DNA of 64,000 bases from Streptomyces sp. (GTDB lineage: Bacteria; Actinomycetota; Actinomycetes; Streptomycetales; Streptomycetaceae): NCBI RefSeq assembly GCF_019510245.1, contig NZ_JAEKKT010000126.1, forward strand, positions 1 to 64,000, given 5' to 3'. Position numbers and translations under genes: made by a program. Positions 35,080 to 44,817 of the stretch are shown piece by piece; position 1 is the first letter of the stretch; each line of letters starts with the position of its first letter. A model generated the notes under the pieces. It saw only the letters and a program-made list of their open reading frames with translations, was not told the origin of the DNA and ran no database searches.

Positions 35080-36090
35080 GTGGCTGGTCGGTTTGCTCCG
35101 AAGCCCACGCGTACGACCGTGCGGGGTGGGCAGGTCGTCGTGCCCGCCGGGGTGCCTCGGCAGGCTGTCGCGGCCGGGCGGGTGCGGCTCTGGAAGCCGG
35201 ACGGGCCCCTTGATCTGGGGCTGGTGCTGGGGCCGCTGCGGCGGGGGCCCGGGGATCCGACCTTCAGGGCTACCCGGGACGGGTCCGTGTGGCGGGCCAG
35301 TCTCACCCCTGCCGGGGCCGGGACGCTGCGGGTCGCCGTGTACGGCGGTGAGGTGCGCGGGGAGGCATGGGGGCCGGGGGCCGAGTGGCTGCTGGAGCAG
35401 TTGCCGGAGATGCTCGGTTCCGCCGATGACCCGTCCGTGTTCGTGCCCCGGCACCGGGTCGTGGCGGCGGCCCGGCATCGGCGGCCGGGGCTGCGGCTGA
35501 CGCGGACCGGGCTGGTGCTGGAGTCGTTGATCCCGTCGGTCCTGGAGCAGAAGGTCACCACCGACGAGGCGTACCGGGCCTGGCGGTTGCTGGTGCGCGG
35601 GTTCGGGGAGCGTGCGCCGGGTCCGGCGGGGGTGGGCGAGCGGCCGATGTGGGTGATGCCGGCGCCGCGTACCTGGGCGCTGATTCCTTCCTGGGAGTGG
35701 CACAAGGCCGGGGTCGACGACAAGCGGGCCTCGACGATCCTGCGCGCGGTGCGGGTCGCCGCGCGGCTGGAGCAGGCCGTGGGGATGGCGGCGGAGGCGG
35801 CGCAGGCGCGGCTGGAGGTGGTGCCGGGGGTGGGGCCGTGGACGTCGGCGGAGACCGTGCAGCGCAGTCACGGGGCGGCGGATGCGGTGACGGTCGGGGA
35901 CCTGCACCTGCCGGGGATCGTCGGGTTCGCGCTGGCCGGGGACCGGTATGCCGACGACGAGGCGATGCTGCGGCTGCTCGAGCCGTATGCCGGGCAGCGG
36001 CATCGGGCGGCTCGGCTGATTCTGCTGAGCGGGCATACGCCGGCGCGACGGGCGCCGCGGATGTCGCGGGGCGACATCGGCCGGTTGTGA
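35080..36090 (+). CDS. DNA-3-methyladenine glycosylase family (AlkA-like HhH-GPD) protein
   Basis: A 336-residue base-excision-repair protein. The N-terminal ~130 residues correspond to the AlkA N-domain. The helix-hairpin-helix GPD part starts near residue 148 ('LESLIPSVLEQKVTTDEAYRAWRLLV'), and the hairpin with the catalytic Asp is 'VVPGVGPWTSAETVQRSHGAADAVTVGDLHLPGIVG', the Asp being in VGD. Removal of alkylated purines is the expected activity. The GTG at 35080 gives MAGRFAPKPTRTT. No iron-sulfur cysteines are seen. It stands alone, flanked on both sides by dispersed repeats. Confidence 0.85.
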   Translation: MAGRFAPKPTRTTVRGGQVVVPAGVPRQAVAAGRVRLWKPDGPLDLGLVLGPLRRGPGDPTFRATRDGSVWRASLTPAGAGTLRVAVYGGEVRGEAWGPGAEWLLEQLPEMLGSADDPSVFVPRHRVVAAARHRRPGLRLTRTGLVLESLIPSVLEQKVTTDEAYRAWRLLVRGFGERAPGPAGVGERPMWVMPAPRTWALIPSWEWHKAGVDDKRASTILRAVRVAARLEQAVGMAAEAAQARLEVVPGVGPWTSAETVQRSHGAADAVTVGDLHLPGIVGFALAGDRYADDEAMLRLLEPYAGQRHRAARLILLSGHTPARRAPRMSRGDIGRL

Positions 36091-36155
36091 GGCCGCCTGG
36101 GGGTACCTCCCAGGCCCTTGAGGCCGTGGGGAGGCACGACTGCCCGCAGCTATGT

Positions 36156-36195
36156 CTTTCAGGGGCGCGGGGAACTGCGCGATCAGCCCCCACGC
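36156..36195. repeat. dispersed Streptomyces intergenic repeat, copy 2 (inverted)
   Basis: The complement of the block at 35021: GGGGCGCGGGGAACTGCGC (36162-36180) followed by GATCAGCCCCC. Just upstream (36095-36125) is the related palindromic stretch TGGGGGTACCTCCCAGG. It fills the convergent gap between the glycosylase and nucleotidyltransferase genes and may act as a bidirectional terminator. Confidence 0.75.
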
Positions 36196-36226
36196 ACCCG
36201 TGGTCAGCGCGCTGCCGCCACCACCC

Positions 36227-37309
36227 CTACTGGTCCGAAGAGAACCGCACCGCGCCCGCCGGGATCATCGCGTCGCACCACACCCTCGCGCCGTCCCGCA
36301 GTTCGTTGTCGGCGCCGATGACCGCGCCGTCGCCGATCACCGTGCCGGTGAGGACCGAGCGTTCGCCGACGCGGGCGCGGTTGCCGATGAGGGAGTCGGT
36401 GATGACGGCGCCGGGTTCGATCACGGCGCCGGGGAGGATCGTCGAGCCGAAGACCCTCGCGCCCTCCGCCACGAACGCGCCCTCGCCCACCACCGTGCCC
36501 CCCGTCAGCTTCGCGTCCGCCGCGACCCGGGCCGTGGGGAGGATGAGACGGTCGCCGCAGCGGCCGGGCACCGCCGGGGACGGGGCGCGGCCGAGGACGA
36601 GGTCCGCCGAGCCGCGGACGAAGGCCGCGGGCGTGCCGAGGTCCAGCCAGTACGTGGAGTCCACCATGCCCTGGAGGTGGGCGCCGGCCGCGAGCAGTTC
36701 GGGGAAGGTCTCGCGTTCCACGGACACCGAGCGGCCCGCCGGGATCGTGTCGATGACCGAGCGGCGGAAGACGTACGCCCCCGCGTTGATCTGGTCGGTG
36801 ACGATCTCCTCCGGCGTCTGCGGCTTCTCCAGGAAGGCGAGCACTCTGCCCGCCCCGTCGGTGGGGACGAGGCCGTACGCGCGCGGGTCCGTCACCTTCG
36901 TGAGGTGGAGGGAGACGTCCGCGGCGGTCGACTCGTGCGTGGCCACCAGGGCGCGGATATCCAGCCCGGTCAGGATGTCGCCGTTGAAGATCAGGACCGG
37001 GTCGTCGGGCCCGGAGTGGAGGCGGGCGGCCACGTTGCGGATCGCGCCGCCGGTGCCGAGGGGCTCCTCCTCGGTGACGTACTCGATGTGCAGGCCGAGT
37101 GCCGCGCCGTCGCCGAAGTACGGTTCGAAGACCTCCGCCAGGTAGCTCGTCGCGAGGACGATGTGCTCCACGCCCGCCGCTCTGGCTCTGGCCAGCTGGT
37201 GCGTCAGGAACGGGACCCCGGCCGCAGGGACCATCGGCTTGGGCGTGTGGACCGTGAGCGGGCGCAGCCGGGTGCCTTTGCCGCCGACCAGGAGGATCGC
37301 TTCTGTCAC
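36227..37309 (-). CDS. sugar-phosphate nucleotidyltransferase (mannose-1-phosphate guanylyltransferase-like)
   Basis: A 360-residue NDP-sugar pyrophosphorylase. The nucleotide loop 'ILLVGGKGTRLRPLTVHTPKPMVP' is at 4-27; 'EEPLGTGGAIRNVAARL', 'ILTGLDIRALV' and 'QINAGAYVFRRSVIDTIPAG' follow. The C-terminal ~110 residues are a left-handed beta-helix of hexapeptide repeats ('TGGTVVGEGAFVAEGARVFGSTILPGAVIEPGAVI'). With manA and manB in the same region, GDP-mannose synthesis is likely, but the substrate (GDP-mannose or dTDP/UDP-glucose) cannot be fixed from sequence alone. The start is GTG at 37309. Confidence 0.88.
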   Translation of the reverse strand: MTEAILLVGGKGTRLRPLTVHTPKPMVPAAGVPFLTHQLARARAAGVEHIVLATSYLAEVFEPYFGDGAALGLHIEYVTEEEPLGTGGAIRNVAARLHSGPDDPVLIFNGDILTGLDIRALVATHESTAADVSLHLTKVTDPRAYGLVPTDGAGRVLAFLEKPQTPEEIVTDQINAGAYVFRRSVIDTIPAGRSVSVERETFPELLAAGAHLQGMVDSTYWLDLGTPAAFVRGSADLVLGRAPSPAVPGRCGDRLILPTARVAADAKLTGGTVVGEGAFVAEGARVFGSTILPGAVIEPGAVITDSLIGNRARVGERSVLTGTVIGDGAVIGADNELRDGARVWCDAMIPAGAVRFSSDQ

Positions 37310-37470
37310 CTGTCGTCTCTGCTTCCTGCCGGGACCGGCCGAACTCTCTGTCGGCCGGCCAGTGTATGCAGACCGTGCGACGGCGCCCTCGACGGCCGCG
37401 CGGTGCCACGCGGCATGGGTGTGCGGTATCCCCCGACTGCCCCCGACGGCGGTGAACGCCGGCCCCGTAC

Positions 37471-38814
37471 TCAGCGCCCCTGAAGGTGCGCGGAGCTGGT
37501 CCGGGCCGAGCCGAGCTTGGCGTAGAGCTTGGCGCCTGGGCAGTCGGTGGCGTACCCGTCCCTGTGGCCGGAGATCACGTTGAGTCGTACGTTCTTCCCC
37601 TTTGGGTAGAGATTGCCACCCCCGGACTTCAGATATGTCTTTCCCTTCGGATTGGCCCCGAAGAGCCCGAGTTTCCACGCGGTGAGCTTGGCGACGGCGG
37701 TCACGGCGGCGGCGGACGGCTTGTGCGAGCCGTATGTGCCGATCACCGCGATGCCCATGCTGTTGTTGTTGAAACCGAGCGTGTGGGCGCCCCTGACGGC
37801 CTTCGCCGCTCCCCCGGCGCGGCCTTCGTAGATGGTTCCGCACTTGTCGACGAGGAAGTTGTAGCCGATGTCCCGCCAGCCCATGCTCACGACGTGGTAG
37901 CGGTAGATGCTGCGGATGACGGACGGGGCCTGGGAGCAGCGGTAACCGTTGCCGGAGGCGGTGTGGTGGACGAAGGCCGCCTTGACCTTCCCCGTGTAGA
38001 CGAACCCCTTCTCGCGCAGCGATTCGTCGGCGCCCCAGCCTCGGCGGGTGACGATCCTCGGGCGCGGCCCGATGTACGGCTTCGCGAGCGGGGCGCCGGC
38101 GCCGCCCATCTCCCGGAGTTCGCGTTCGGTGTCCGCCCGGCTGAGTGCGGGGATCTCGGTGGCGGCGAAGGACACTAGGTCGGCGTTGAGCGAGGCGGCC
38201 GCGTCGGCCTCGGTGTCGGTGCGCGGGGTGTCGCCGGGCGGCCCCTCGGACGGGGCCTCGTCGCCGGGGTCGACGAGTTCCAGGCGCAGGCCGGCCGGGA
38301 GCAGGTCGCGTCCGACGCCGGGGCCGGGTCCTGCTGTGGCGCGCACGCGTACGTCGACTCCGTCCGAGTCGCCCACCCACAGGGGCGCGGTGGCGCCGTG
38401 CACGCGGCCGGAGGCGGCCTCCGCCGTGCCCGGGTCGGCGCCGTGGTCGGCGTTGTGCGCGTCGACGTCCTGCCAGCCCGACCAGTGCCCGGTGCCGGCG
38501 GACCGGGTGCGTACCTGGACCTGGCCGAGGAGTTCGGTTCCGGGGTTGTCCCAGACGACGCCGACGAGCGAGAAATGCCGTACGCCGGTGCGGTACACGC
38601 CCTGTTCGGGGGCCTGGCCGAGGACACGCTCGCGGATGCGGGGGGTGAGGGGCAGCGACTGGGTGCTGCCGGAGAGGGCCGTCGTGGTCCGGTCCGCGGG
38701 TGCGGCGGCCGCGGACGGCAGGTTCAGCACGGTCGGCAGGAGGGTGAGGGCGGCCGCGCAGGTGGCGCCGGTCGGGCAAGTCAGGAATCCACGCATGCCC
38801 CCGATATTGAACAT
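37471..38814 (-). CDS. secreted peptidoglycan-recognition / N-acetylmuramoyl-L-alanine amidase
   Basis: About 447 residues with a signal peptide in the first ~40. The middle (60-230) is a Streptomyces-specific N-domain. Residues ~260-440 are a zinc amidase_2/PGRP domain: 'KPYIGPRPRIVTRRGWGADESL', 'VKAAFVHHTASGNGYRC' (first zinc His), 'MGWRDIGYNFLVDKCGTIYEGRAGG', 'GAHTLGFNNNSMGIAVIG' (second His) and 'SGHRDGYATDCPGAKLY' (Cys ligand). It is expected to cleave or bind peptidoglycan stem peptides. The ATG at 38796 (MRGFLTC) is an alternative, six codons shorter and more usual for a signal peptide; neither has a strong ribosome site. Confidence 0.88.
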   Translation of the reverse strand: MFNIGGMRGFLTCPTGATCAAALTLLPTVLNLPSAAAAPADRTTTALSGSTQSLPLTPRIRERVLGQAPEQGVYRTGVRHFSLVGVVWDNPGTELLGQVQVRTRSAGTGHWSGWQDVDAHNADHGADPGTAEAASGRVHGATAPLWVGDSDGVDVRVRATAGPGPGVGRDLLPAGLRLELVDPGDEAPSEGPPGDTPRTDTEADAAASLNADLVSFAATEIPALSRADTERELREMGGAGAPLAKPYIGPRPRIVTRRGWGADESLREKGFVYTGKVKAAFVHHTASGNGYRCSQAPSVIRSIYRYHVVSMGWRDIGYNFLVDKCGTIYEGRAGGAAKAVRGAHTLGFNNNSMGIAVIGTYGSHKPSAAAVTAVAKLTAWKLGLFGANPKGKTYLKSGGGNLYPKGKNVRLNVISGHRDGYATDCPGAKLYAKLGSARTSSAHLQGR

Positions 38815-38925
38815 AGTCAGACAAACGTGTCCATTGGGGAACTGACGGTCCGTCGGGGCCCGCTACGCCGGACCGGTGGCCCTGCCGGGCGGTGCGGGCG
38901 CCGGGCGCGGCGTACGCTTGCGCGG

Positions 38926-39681
38926 GTGAACGCCACCGATCGCACCCCTGCCGACCTGCTGCGTTCCGCGCTCGCCGCGGATCCCGGACGCCCCCTGGTG
39001 ACCTTCTACGACGACGCGACGGGCGAGCGCGTCGAATTGTCCGTGGCCACCTTCGCCAATTGGGTGGCGAAGACGGCGAATCTGTTGCAGACCGATCTCG
39101 CGGCGGGGCCGGGCGACCGGGTCGCCCTGCTGCTGCCGGCGCACTGGCAGACGGCGGTGTGGTTGCTGGCCTGTTCGTCGGTGGGTGCGATCGCCGACGT
39201 GGCCGGGGAGCCGGCGGCGGCCGACGTGGTCGTCAGCGGGCCGGACTCGCTGGAGGCGGCGCGGGCGTGCCGCGGGGAGCGGGTCGCTCTCGCACTGCGG
39301 CCGCTGGGCGGGCGGTTCCCGCAGACGCCGGAGGGGTTCGTCGACTACGCCGTCGAGGTGCCGAGTCAGGGGGACCGGTTCGTGCCGTTCTCTCCCGTGG
39401 ATCCCGAGGAGCCGGCGCTCATCGTCGCCGGGGCGGAGATGAGTGGCGCCGAGGTCGTGGAGCGGGCGCTCGGGGATGCGGCGGGGCTGGATCTGACCGG
39501 GCCGGGGTCGCGGTTGCTGTCGGGGCTCGGGTACGACACGTGGGAGGGGCTGAGCGCGGGGTTGTACGCGCCGCTCGCGGTCGGGGGGTCGGTGGTGCTG
39601 TGCCGGCACCTGGACGAGCTGGGTGAGGAAGGGATCGCCAAGCGGATCGAGAGTGAGCGGGTTACGGCTTCCGCTCGCTGA
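38926..39681 (+). CDS. TIGR03089 family protein (short AMP-binding-enzyme relative)
   Basis: A 251-residue actinobacterial protein resembling the N-terminal part of AMP-forming acyl-CoA ligases: 'LVTFYDDATGERVELSVATFANWVAKTANLL' and 'RVALLLPAHWQTAVWLLACSSVGAIADV'. The ATP-binding P-loop and C-terminal catalytic domain are missing, as throughout this family, so it is not an obvious enzyme. The GTG at 38926 gives MNATDRTPADLL. It is divergent from the amidase gene and upstream of the LCP genes. Confidence 0.82.
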   Translation: MNATDRTPADLLRSALAADPGRPLVTFYDDATGERVELSVATFANWVAKTANLLQTDLAAGPGDRVALLLPAHWQTAVWLLACSSVGAIADVAGEPAAADVVVSGPDSLEAARACRGERVALALRPLGGRFPQTPEGFVDYAVEVPSQGDRFVPFSPVDPEEPALIVAGAEMSGAEVVERALGDAAGLDLTGPGSRLLSGLGYDTWEGLSAGLYAPLAVGGSVVLCRHLDELGEEGIAKRIESERVTASAR

Positions 39682-39691
39682 GGTCGTTTTC

Positions 39692-39742
39692 GGGTGCGGC
39701 CCGGTGGGGGCCGTTCGCGCAGTTCCCCGCGCCCCCAGGAAG
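39692..39742. repeat. dispersed Streptomyces intergenic repeat, copy 3
   Basis: GTGCGGCCCGGTGGGGGCC then TTCGCGCAGTTCCCCGCGCCCCC. It matches the other copies over about 20 bases and shares the preceding GTGCGG..GGTGGGGGC block with the copy at 49271. It is located right after the TIGR03089 gene. Confidence 0.75.
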
Positions 39743-39887
39743 GTGGGACCAGGCACCCGCGCCGGCAACCCCCGCCCCTCCCACAAGACCAGCCCCCGTC
39801 GGCACCCCACCACCGCGTGGTTGGACCGCTCACCCGCGTGGACCAGTTACCCCGCCCTCGCGTCCTGGGCCAAGGCACTGTTGAGGA

Positions 39888-41012
39888 GTGACCGACGTCG
39901 TAGGGGCATCCGCCACCGGGTACGGGCTTGCCCGGCGGCGGCGTCGGTGTTGGGTGCGGGGGGTGGCCCTCGGGGTCGGTGTGGTTCTCGTCGGGGCCGT
40001 CGGCGGCGGCTGGGCCCTGTACGCCAAGCTCAGTCACAACATCACCGCCGACGAGGCGGCCGAGGCCGAGCTCGACCGGTACGAGCGGGAGCGGCCCACC
40101 GAGCTGGTGCGGGGCGCTCAGAACATCCTCCTCATCGGGTCGGACACCCGCGCCGGGGACGGCAACCGCCGCTACGGCAAGGACTCGGGCACCGAACGCT
40201 CCGACACGACCATCCTGCTGCATCTGGCCCGCGACCGGCGCAGCGCCACCGCCGTCTCGCTGCCCCGGGACCTGATGGTGCACGTGCCGGGCTGCCTGCG
40301 CGCGGACGGGCGGCGCAGCGATCCCTCGTTCACCATGCTCAACTCGGCCTTCGAGGTGGGTGGTTCGGCCTGCACCATCCGGACCGTCGAGAAGCTCACG
40401 GACATCCGGATCGACCATCACGTCGTCGTCGACTTCAGCGGCTTCAAGGACATGGTCGACGCGATCGACGGGGTGCAGGTGTGCCTGAAGAAGCCGATCG
40501 ACGACAAGGCGGCGAAGCTGCGGCTGCCCGCCGGGCGGGTGACCCTCGACGGGGAGCAGGCGCTGGGGTACGTGCGGGTGCGCAAGTCGCTCGGGGACGG
40601 CAGTGACACCGGGCGGATGGACCGCCAGCAGCAGTTCCTGGGGGCGCTCGTCAACAAGGTGCAGAGCAGCGACGTACTGCTGAACCCGGCGAAGCTCTAC
40701 CCGCTGCTGGACGCGGCGACCTCCGCGCTCACCACCGATCCGGAGCTGGCCAGTCTGCGGGGTCTGTACCAGCTGGTTCGCGGGCTGCGGGACGTCCCCA
40801 CCGACCAGGTGCAGTTCCTGACCGTGCCGCGGGAGCCGTATGTGTACGACTCCAACCGGGACCAGCTGGTGGCGGGCAAGGCGGACGCGCTGTTCGCGCT
40901 GCTGCGGGCCGACCGGCCGGTGAAGGTCGCCAGGAAGAGCTCTTCCTCCTCCGGGGACTCCTCGGCGTCCGCGTTTCGCGGTAACACCGCCGCCGAGGAC
41001 AGTTGCGAGTAA
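39888..41012 (+). CDS. LCP family cell-wall polymer ligase, paralogue 1
   Basis: A 374-residue LytR-CpsA-Psr protein. A basic N-terminus is followed by one membrane helix (~22-45), and the LCP domain is outside: 'NILLIGSDTRAGDGNRRYGKDSGTERSDTTILLHLARDRRSATAVSLPRDLMV'. This contains the conserved Asp/Arg residues that hold the polyprenyl pyrophosphate and metal; 'GYVRVRKSLGDGSDTGRMDRQQQFL' follows. LCP enzymes transfer teichoic acids or other glycopolymers from lipid carriers to peptidoglycan. There is no LytR_C domain. Start GTG at 39888. Confidence 0.92.
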   Translation: MTDVVGASATGYGLARRRRRCWVRGVALGVGVVLVGAVGGGWALYAKLSHNITADEAAEAELDRYERERPTELVRGAQNILLIGSDTRAGDGNRRYGKDSGTERSDTTILLHLARDRRSATAVSLPRDLMVHVPGCLRADGRRSDPSFTMLNSAFEVGGSACTIRTVEKLTDIRIDHHVVVDFSGFKDMVDAIDGVQVCLKKPIDDKAAKLRLPAGRVTLDGEQALGYVRVRKSLGDGSDTGRMDRQQQFLGALVNKVQSSDVLLNPAKLYPLLDAATSALTTDPELASLRGLYQLVRGLRDVPTDQVQFLTVPREPYVYDSNRDQLVAGKADALFALLRADRPVKVARKSSSSSGDSSASAFRGNTAAEDSCE

Positions 41013-41254
41013 AGCACGCGCCAAGGCGGCGAACTTCCGCGCCGTTCGTTGTCAGTTAAATGAGACGGATTGCCCGGTTGTAGGAAGGACGAATTTGTCA
41101 CTGGCGTCACTCGACGCTGAACTGGGCGGATAGTGTGAGCGCTCCGGTGCACCCGGCCGCGAGGTCCGTCCTGGGGTCGCGCACCGCGAAACGTGACCGA
41201 GCGCCTTGGTGGGGGGAAGGCGCCGCGTGGCCCCGACGGAGGATTCGGACAACC

Positions 41255-42970
41255 GTGGACGCGCAAGGCCGTGGGCGGGCGGACAACATCGATCCCGCAG
41301 ACCAGTGGGTGCTCAATCCGAACACCGGTGAATACGAACTGCGACTGACACCTTCCGCACCGCAGTCGCCGGTACCGGGACCGCGCAGGCCCGCCTCGCC
41401 GGGCGCCGGCACGGCCGGTACCCGGGAGTCCGTGAGCCCGGAGATTCCGGGGCAGCGCAGACGGCGCGCCGAGCCCGAGCCACCGGCGGGGCGCCGCTCG
41501 CGGCGGCAGCCGGTGAAGAAGAAGTCGAAGGCCAAGAAGGTCCTGTTGTGGACCGGCGGAACGATGGCCTTCGTGCTGGTCGCCGCCTCGGCCGCCGGCT
41601 ACCTCTACATCAAGCACCTCAACGACAACATCACGTCCGTCTCCGACGACGGCGCGAGCACCGGTGGCTTCAGCAAGGACAAGGCGATCAACCTGCTGAT
41701 CATCGGCACCGACAAGCGGACGGGCTCGGGCAACGAGGGCTACGGCGACGCCGGCAGCGTCGGGCACGCCGACACCACGATCCTGCTGCACATCTCCAAG
41801 GACCGCTCGAACGCCACCGCGCTGAGCATCCCGCGCGACCTCATCGTCGACGTGCCCGACTGCCAGACGCAGCAGTCGGACGGGACCGAGAAGGTGATCG
41901 CCGGCACCGAGAACGTCCGGTTCAACACCAGCCTCGGCCAGGACGGCCGCACCGCCAGCTGCACCGTGCGCACGGTGACCGAGCTGACCGGGATCCAGGC
42001 GGACAACTTCATGGTGGCCGACTTCAACGCGGTCAAGACGCTGACCGACGCGGTCGGCGGGGTGGAGGTCTGCCTCGGCAAGGACATCGACGACAAGCAG
42101 TCGCACCTGAAGCTCACCAAGGGCACCCACCAGATCTCCGGCGAGACCGCGCTGGCGTTCGTGCGCACCCGGCACTCGGTCGGCTTCGGCGGCGACCTGA
42201 GCCGGATCCAGCTCCAGCAGCAGTTCCTGAGCGCCCTGATGCGCAAGCTCAGCTCCAACTCGACGCTCACCAGCCCGACCAAGCTGCTGAAGCTGGCCGA
42301 GGTCGGCACCAAGGCGCTCACCGTCGACTCCCAGCTGGACAGCATCGGCAAGCTGAAGGACCTCGGTCTGGAGCTCGGCAAGCTCAACCCGAAGAACCTG
42401 ACCTTCACCACCATCCCGGTGCTGGACAACCCGGCGGAGAAGGTGAAGGCGACCGTCGTGCTCAACGAGACCAAGGCCCCCGCCGTCTTCCAGGCGATCA
42501 AGGACGACGTCTCCTTCACGGCCGTCAAGAAGAAGCAGGCGCAGGCCAGCAAGGACGCGGCCGCCGCCCGCCTGGAGGGCAGCAAGTCCACGGCCGCCGA
42601 GGTGCGGGTGCGGATCCTCAACGGCGGGGCCCCGGCAGGGAGCGCCCAGGAGACGCTCAGCTGGCTGCAGAACCAGGAGGGCGTCCTCAAGTCGGAGAAC
42701 GCCGGCAACGCGGACGCCGAACTCAGCAGGACCACCCTGGAGTACGCGCCCGCCCAGGCCGCTCAGGCGCGTGAACTGGCCAGCCTCATGGGGCTGTCCG
42801 GCTCCGCGATGAAGCCCGGCAAGAGCGTGATCAACTCCCAGGGCCTGCCCGCGATCACCCTGACGCTGGGCAAGGACTTCCAGGGGGCGGGCGTCTCCCT
42901 CACCACTCCGACAAAGGCGCCGGACGTGGACAGCAAGACGACGGCGGACAAGGTGACCTGCGCCAAGTAG
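41255..42970 (+). CDS. LCP family cell-wall polymer ligase with LytR_C domain, paralogue 2
   Basis: A 571-residue protein. The long cytoplasmic N-terminus (~95 residues, Pro/Arg-rich, ending in a Lys cluster) precedes one membrane helix (~98-118). LCP domain: 'INLLIIGTDKRTGSGNEGYGDAGSVGHADTTILLHISKDRSNATALSIPRDLIVDVPDC', 'ETALAFVRTRHSVGFGGDLSRIQLQQQFL'. A LytR_C domain is at ~450-560 ('AEVRVRILNGGAPAGSAQETLSWLQ'). The GTG at 41255 is preceded by CGGAGG and gives MDAQGRGRADNIDPADQW, the usual start; the frame itself is open from farther up. The 240-bp gap upstream probably holds its own promoter. Confidence 0.92.
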   Translation: MDAQGRGRADNIDPADQWVLNPNTGEYELRLTPSAPQSPVPGPRRPASPGAGTAGTRESVSPEIPGQRRRRAEPEPPAGRRSRRQPVKKKSKAKKVLLWTGGTMAFVLVAASAAGYLYIKHLNDNITSVSDDGASTGGFSKDKAINLLIIGTDKRTGSGNEGYGDAGSVGHADTTILLHISKDRSNATALSIPRDLIVDVPDCQTQQSDGTEKVIAGTENVRFNTSLGQDGRTASCTVRTVTELTGIQADNFMVADFNAVKTLTDAVGGVEVCLGKDIDDKQSHLKLTKGTHQISGETALAFVRTRHSVGFGGDLSRIQLQQQFLSALMRKLSSNSTLTSPTKLLKLAEVGTKALTVDSQLDSIGKLKDLGLELGKLNPKNLTFTTIPVLDNPAEKVKATVVLNETKAPAVFQAIKDDVSFTAVKKKQAQASKDAAAARLEGSKSTAAEVRVRILNGGAPAGSAQETLSWLQNQEGVLKSENAGNADAELSRTTLEYAPAQAAQARELASLMGLSGSAMKPGKSVINSQGLPAITLTLGKDFQGAGVSLTTPTKAPDVDSKTTADKVTCAK

Positions 42971-43152
42971 GGCGGCGCGACGAAGAGTTACGTCACATCA
43001 CCGCCAAGTAACAGCGAATAAGCAGGTAACCCTATGGGTGCGTCGTGCGTCTAACCGGGCGCGGGGCGGACCCGTGTGGTCCGTGTGGCGTCCGACGGGG
43101 GGCGTGGCGGCGGGCCTGTGCGCGCAGGGCGCAGGGTGGGGAGGGCAGGGAG

Positions 43153-44817
43153 TTGACGCAGAGTGATGTGCGGGGGGAGGTGCCTGCGGTCGAGGACACG
43201 ATGTCCCTCGCACCGAAGGCACGCACGGCACAGACGGCCCCCGGCGCGCCGGGCGGCACCGGCGGCGGGCGCCGCAAGGGCAGCTCGAACGGCGGCCGGG
43301 GGAAGCGCGGCCGGCGGGTGCTGCGCTGGTCGGCGACCGTGCTGTCGGTGGTGATCCTCGGTACGGCCGGAGCCGGTTACCTCTATTACCAGCACCTGAA
43401 CGGCAACATCCAGAAGGGCCGGCGCGACATCGGCGACGCCAAGGCGCGCAAGACCGCGGCCAACGCGGCCGGCCAGACGCCGCTGAACATCCTGCTGATC
43501 GGCTCCGACAGCCGTAACTCCGACGAGAACGTCAAGCTCGGCGGCGCCAAGTACGACCGGGGCAGCCCGCCGCTCGGCGACGTGCAGATGCTGATCCACC
43601 TGTCGGCGGACCGCAAGAGCGCGGCGATGGTGAGCATCCCCCGGGACACCCGCGTCGACATACCCAAGTGCACGGACCCGAAGACCGGCAAGGTGTACCC
43701 GGCGACCAACACCATCATCAACGAGTCGCTGGCCCGCGGTGGCGCCGGCTGCACGCTCGCCACCTGGGAGAACCTCACCGGGGTCTACATCGACCACTGG
43801 ATCACGATCGACTTCGCGGGCGTGGTGAACATGGCGGACGCCATCGGCGGCGTCGACGTCTGTGTGAAGCAGAACGTGTGGGACCGGCCGACGGCCGCGG
43901 TGCCTGGCGGCTCCGGGCTGAAGATGACGGCCGGTACGCACAAGGTGAAGGGCGAGAAGGCCCTGCAGTGGCTGCGCACCCGGCACGCCTGGGGCAGCGA
44001 CCCGCTGCGGGCCAAGGCCCAGCACATGTACCTCAACTCGATGATCCGCACCCTGAAGGGGCAGAACGTCTTCACCGACACCGGCAGGCTGATGGACCTG
44101 GCCGAGGCGGCCACCAAGTCCCTGACGGTCTCGGAGGAGATCGGCACCCCGAAGGAGCTCTACGACCTGGGCATGCAGCTCAAGTCGGTGCCGACGGACC
44201 GCATCACCTCGCTCACGATGCCGAACGTCCAGGACCCGCAGAACAAGGACCACCTCGTGCCGGACGGCGCCAACGCCGCCAAGATGTGGCAGATGCTCCG
44301 CGACGACGTGGCGTTCGACAAGAACGGCAACGCCAAGGAGAGCAGGAACAGGAAGAAGACCACGGCGAGTGCCGAGCCGTCCAAGCAGCCGTCCGTCTCC
44401 GCGGGCAGCCTCGGCGTGCTGGTCCGCAACGCCACCGGTACCGCCACCGAGGAGGCGGTCGGCGGCCGGGCGCGGGCGCTCACCCAGGAGCTGGCCGCCA
44501 AGGGCTACACCAGGGCGGCGGCGGACACCTCGGGGGCCACGGAGTCGGTGGAGAAGACGGTGGTCCAGTACCCGAGCGCGGATCTGGAGGGCGACGCCCA
44601 GGCCGTCGCCAAGGCACTGGGCGTCCCGACGAGCCAGATCCAGCAGACCACCGATGTGTCAGGGGTCACGCTCGTCGTCGGCGCCGACTGGCGGGACGGG
44701 ACCGCGTACCCGAAGCAGTCCGCGCCGAAGGCCGGTGACCTGCCGGAGAACGCCGACGCGATCAACGGTTCAGACACCAAGCAGTGCATGGACGTGTACG
44801 CGCCCTATCGCTGGTAG
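43153..44817 (+). CDS. LCP family cell-wall polymer ligase with LytR_C domain, paralogue 3
   Basis: About 554 residues: a short cytoplasmic part, one membrane helix, an LCP domain ('TPLNILLIGSDSRNSDENVKLGG', 'AAMVSIPRDTRVDIPKCTD', 'KALQWLRTRHAWGSDPLRAKAQHMYL') and a C-terminal LytR_C domain ('LGVLVRNATGTATEEAVGG'). It is very similar to paralogue 4. I chose TTG at 43153 because the bases before it (GGGAGGGC...) and the following codons line up with those at the GTG start of paralogue 4. GTG at 43168 is an alternative. Confidence 0.9.
   Translation: MTQSDVRGEVPAVEDTMSLAPKARTAQTAPGAPGGTGGGRRKGSSNGGRGKRGRRVLRWSATVLSVVILGTAGAGYLYYQHLNGNIQKGRRDIGDAKARKTAANAAGQTPLNILLIGSDSRNSDENVKLGGAKYDRGSPPLGDVQMLIHLSADRKSAAMVSIPRDTRVDIPKCTDPKTGKVYPATNTIINESLARGGAGCTLATWENLTGVYIDHWITIDFAGVVNMADAIGGVDVCVKQNVWDRPTAAVPGGSGLKMTAGTHKVKGEKALQWLRTRHAWGSDPLRAKAQHMYLNSMIRTLKGQNVFTDTGRLMDLAEAATKSLTVSEEIGTPKELYDLGMQLKSVPTDRITSLTMPNVQDPQNKDHLVPDGANAAKMWQMLRDDVAFDKNGNAKESRNRKKTTASAEPSKQPSVSAGSLGVLVRNATGTATEEAVGGRARALTQELAAKGYTRAAADTSGATESVEKTVVQYPSADLEGDAQAVAKALGVPTSQIQQTTDVSGVTLVVGADWRDGTAYPKQSAPKAGDLPENADAINGSDTKQCMDVYAPYRW

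Noticed and set aside
43045..43152. Longer N-terminus for LCP paralogue 3 starting at 43045
   Set aside because: The extension is Cys/Gly/Arg-rich, has no counterpart in paralogue 4, and a better ribosome site precedes 43153.
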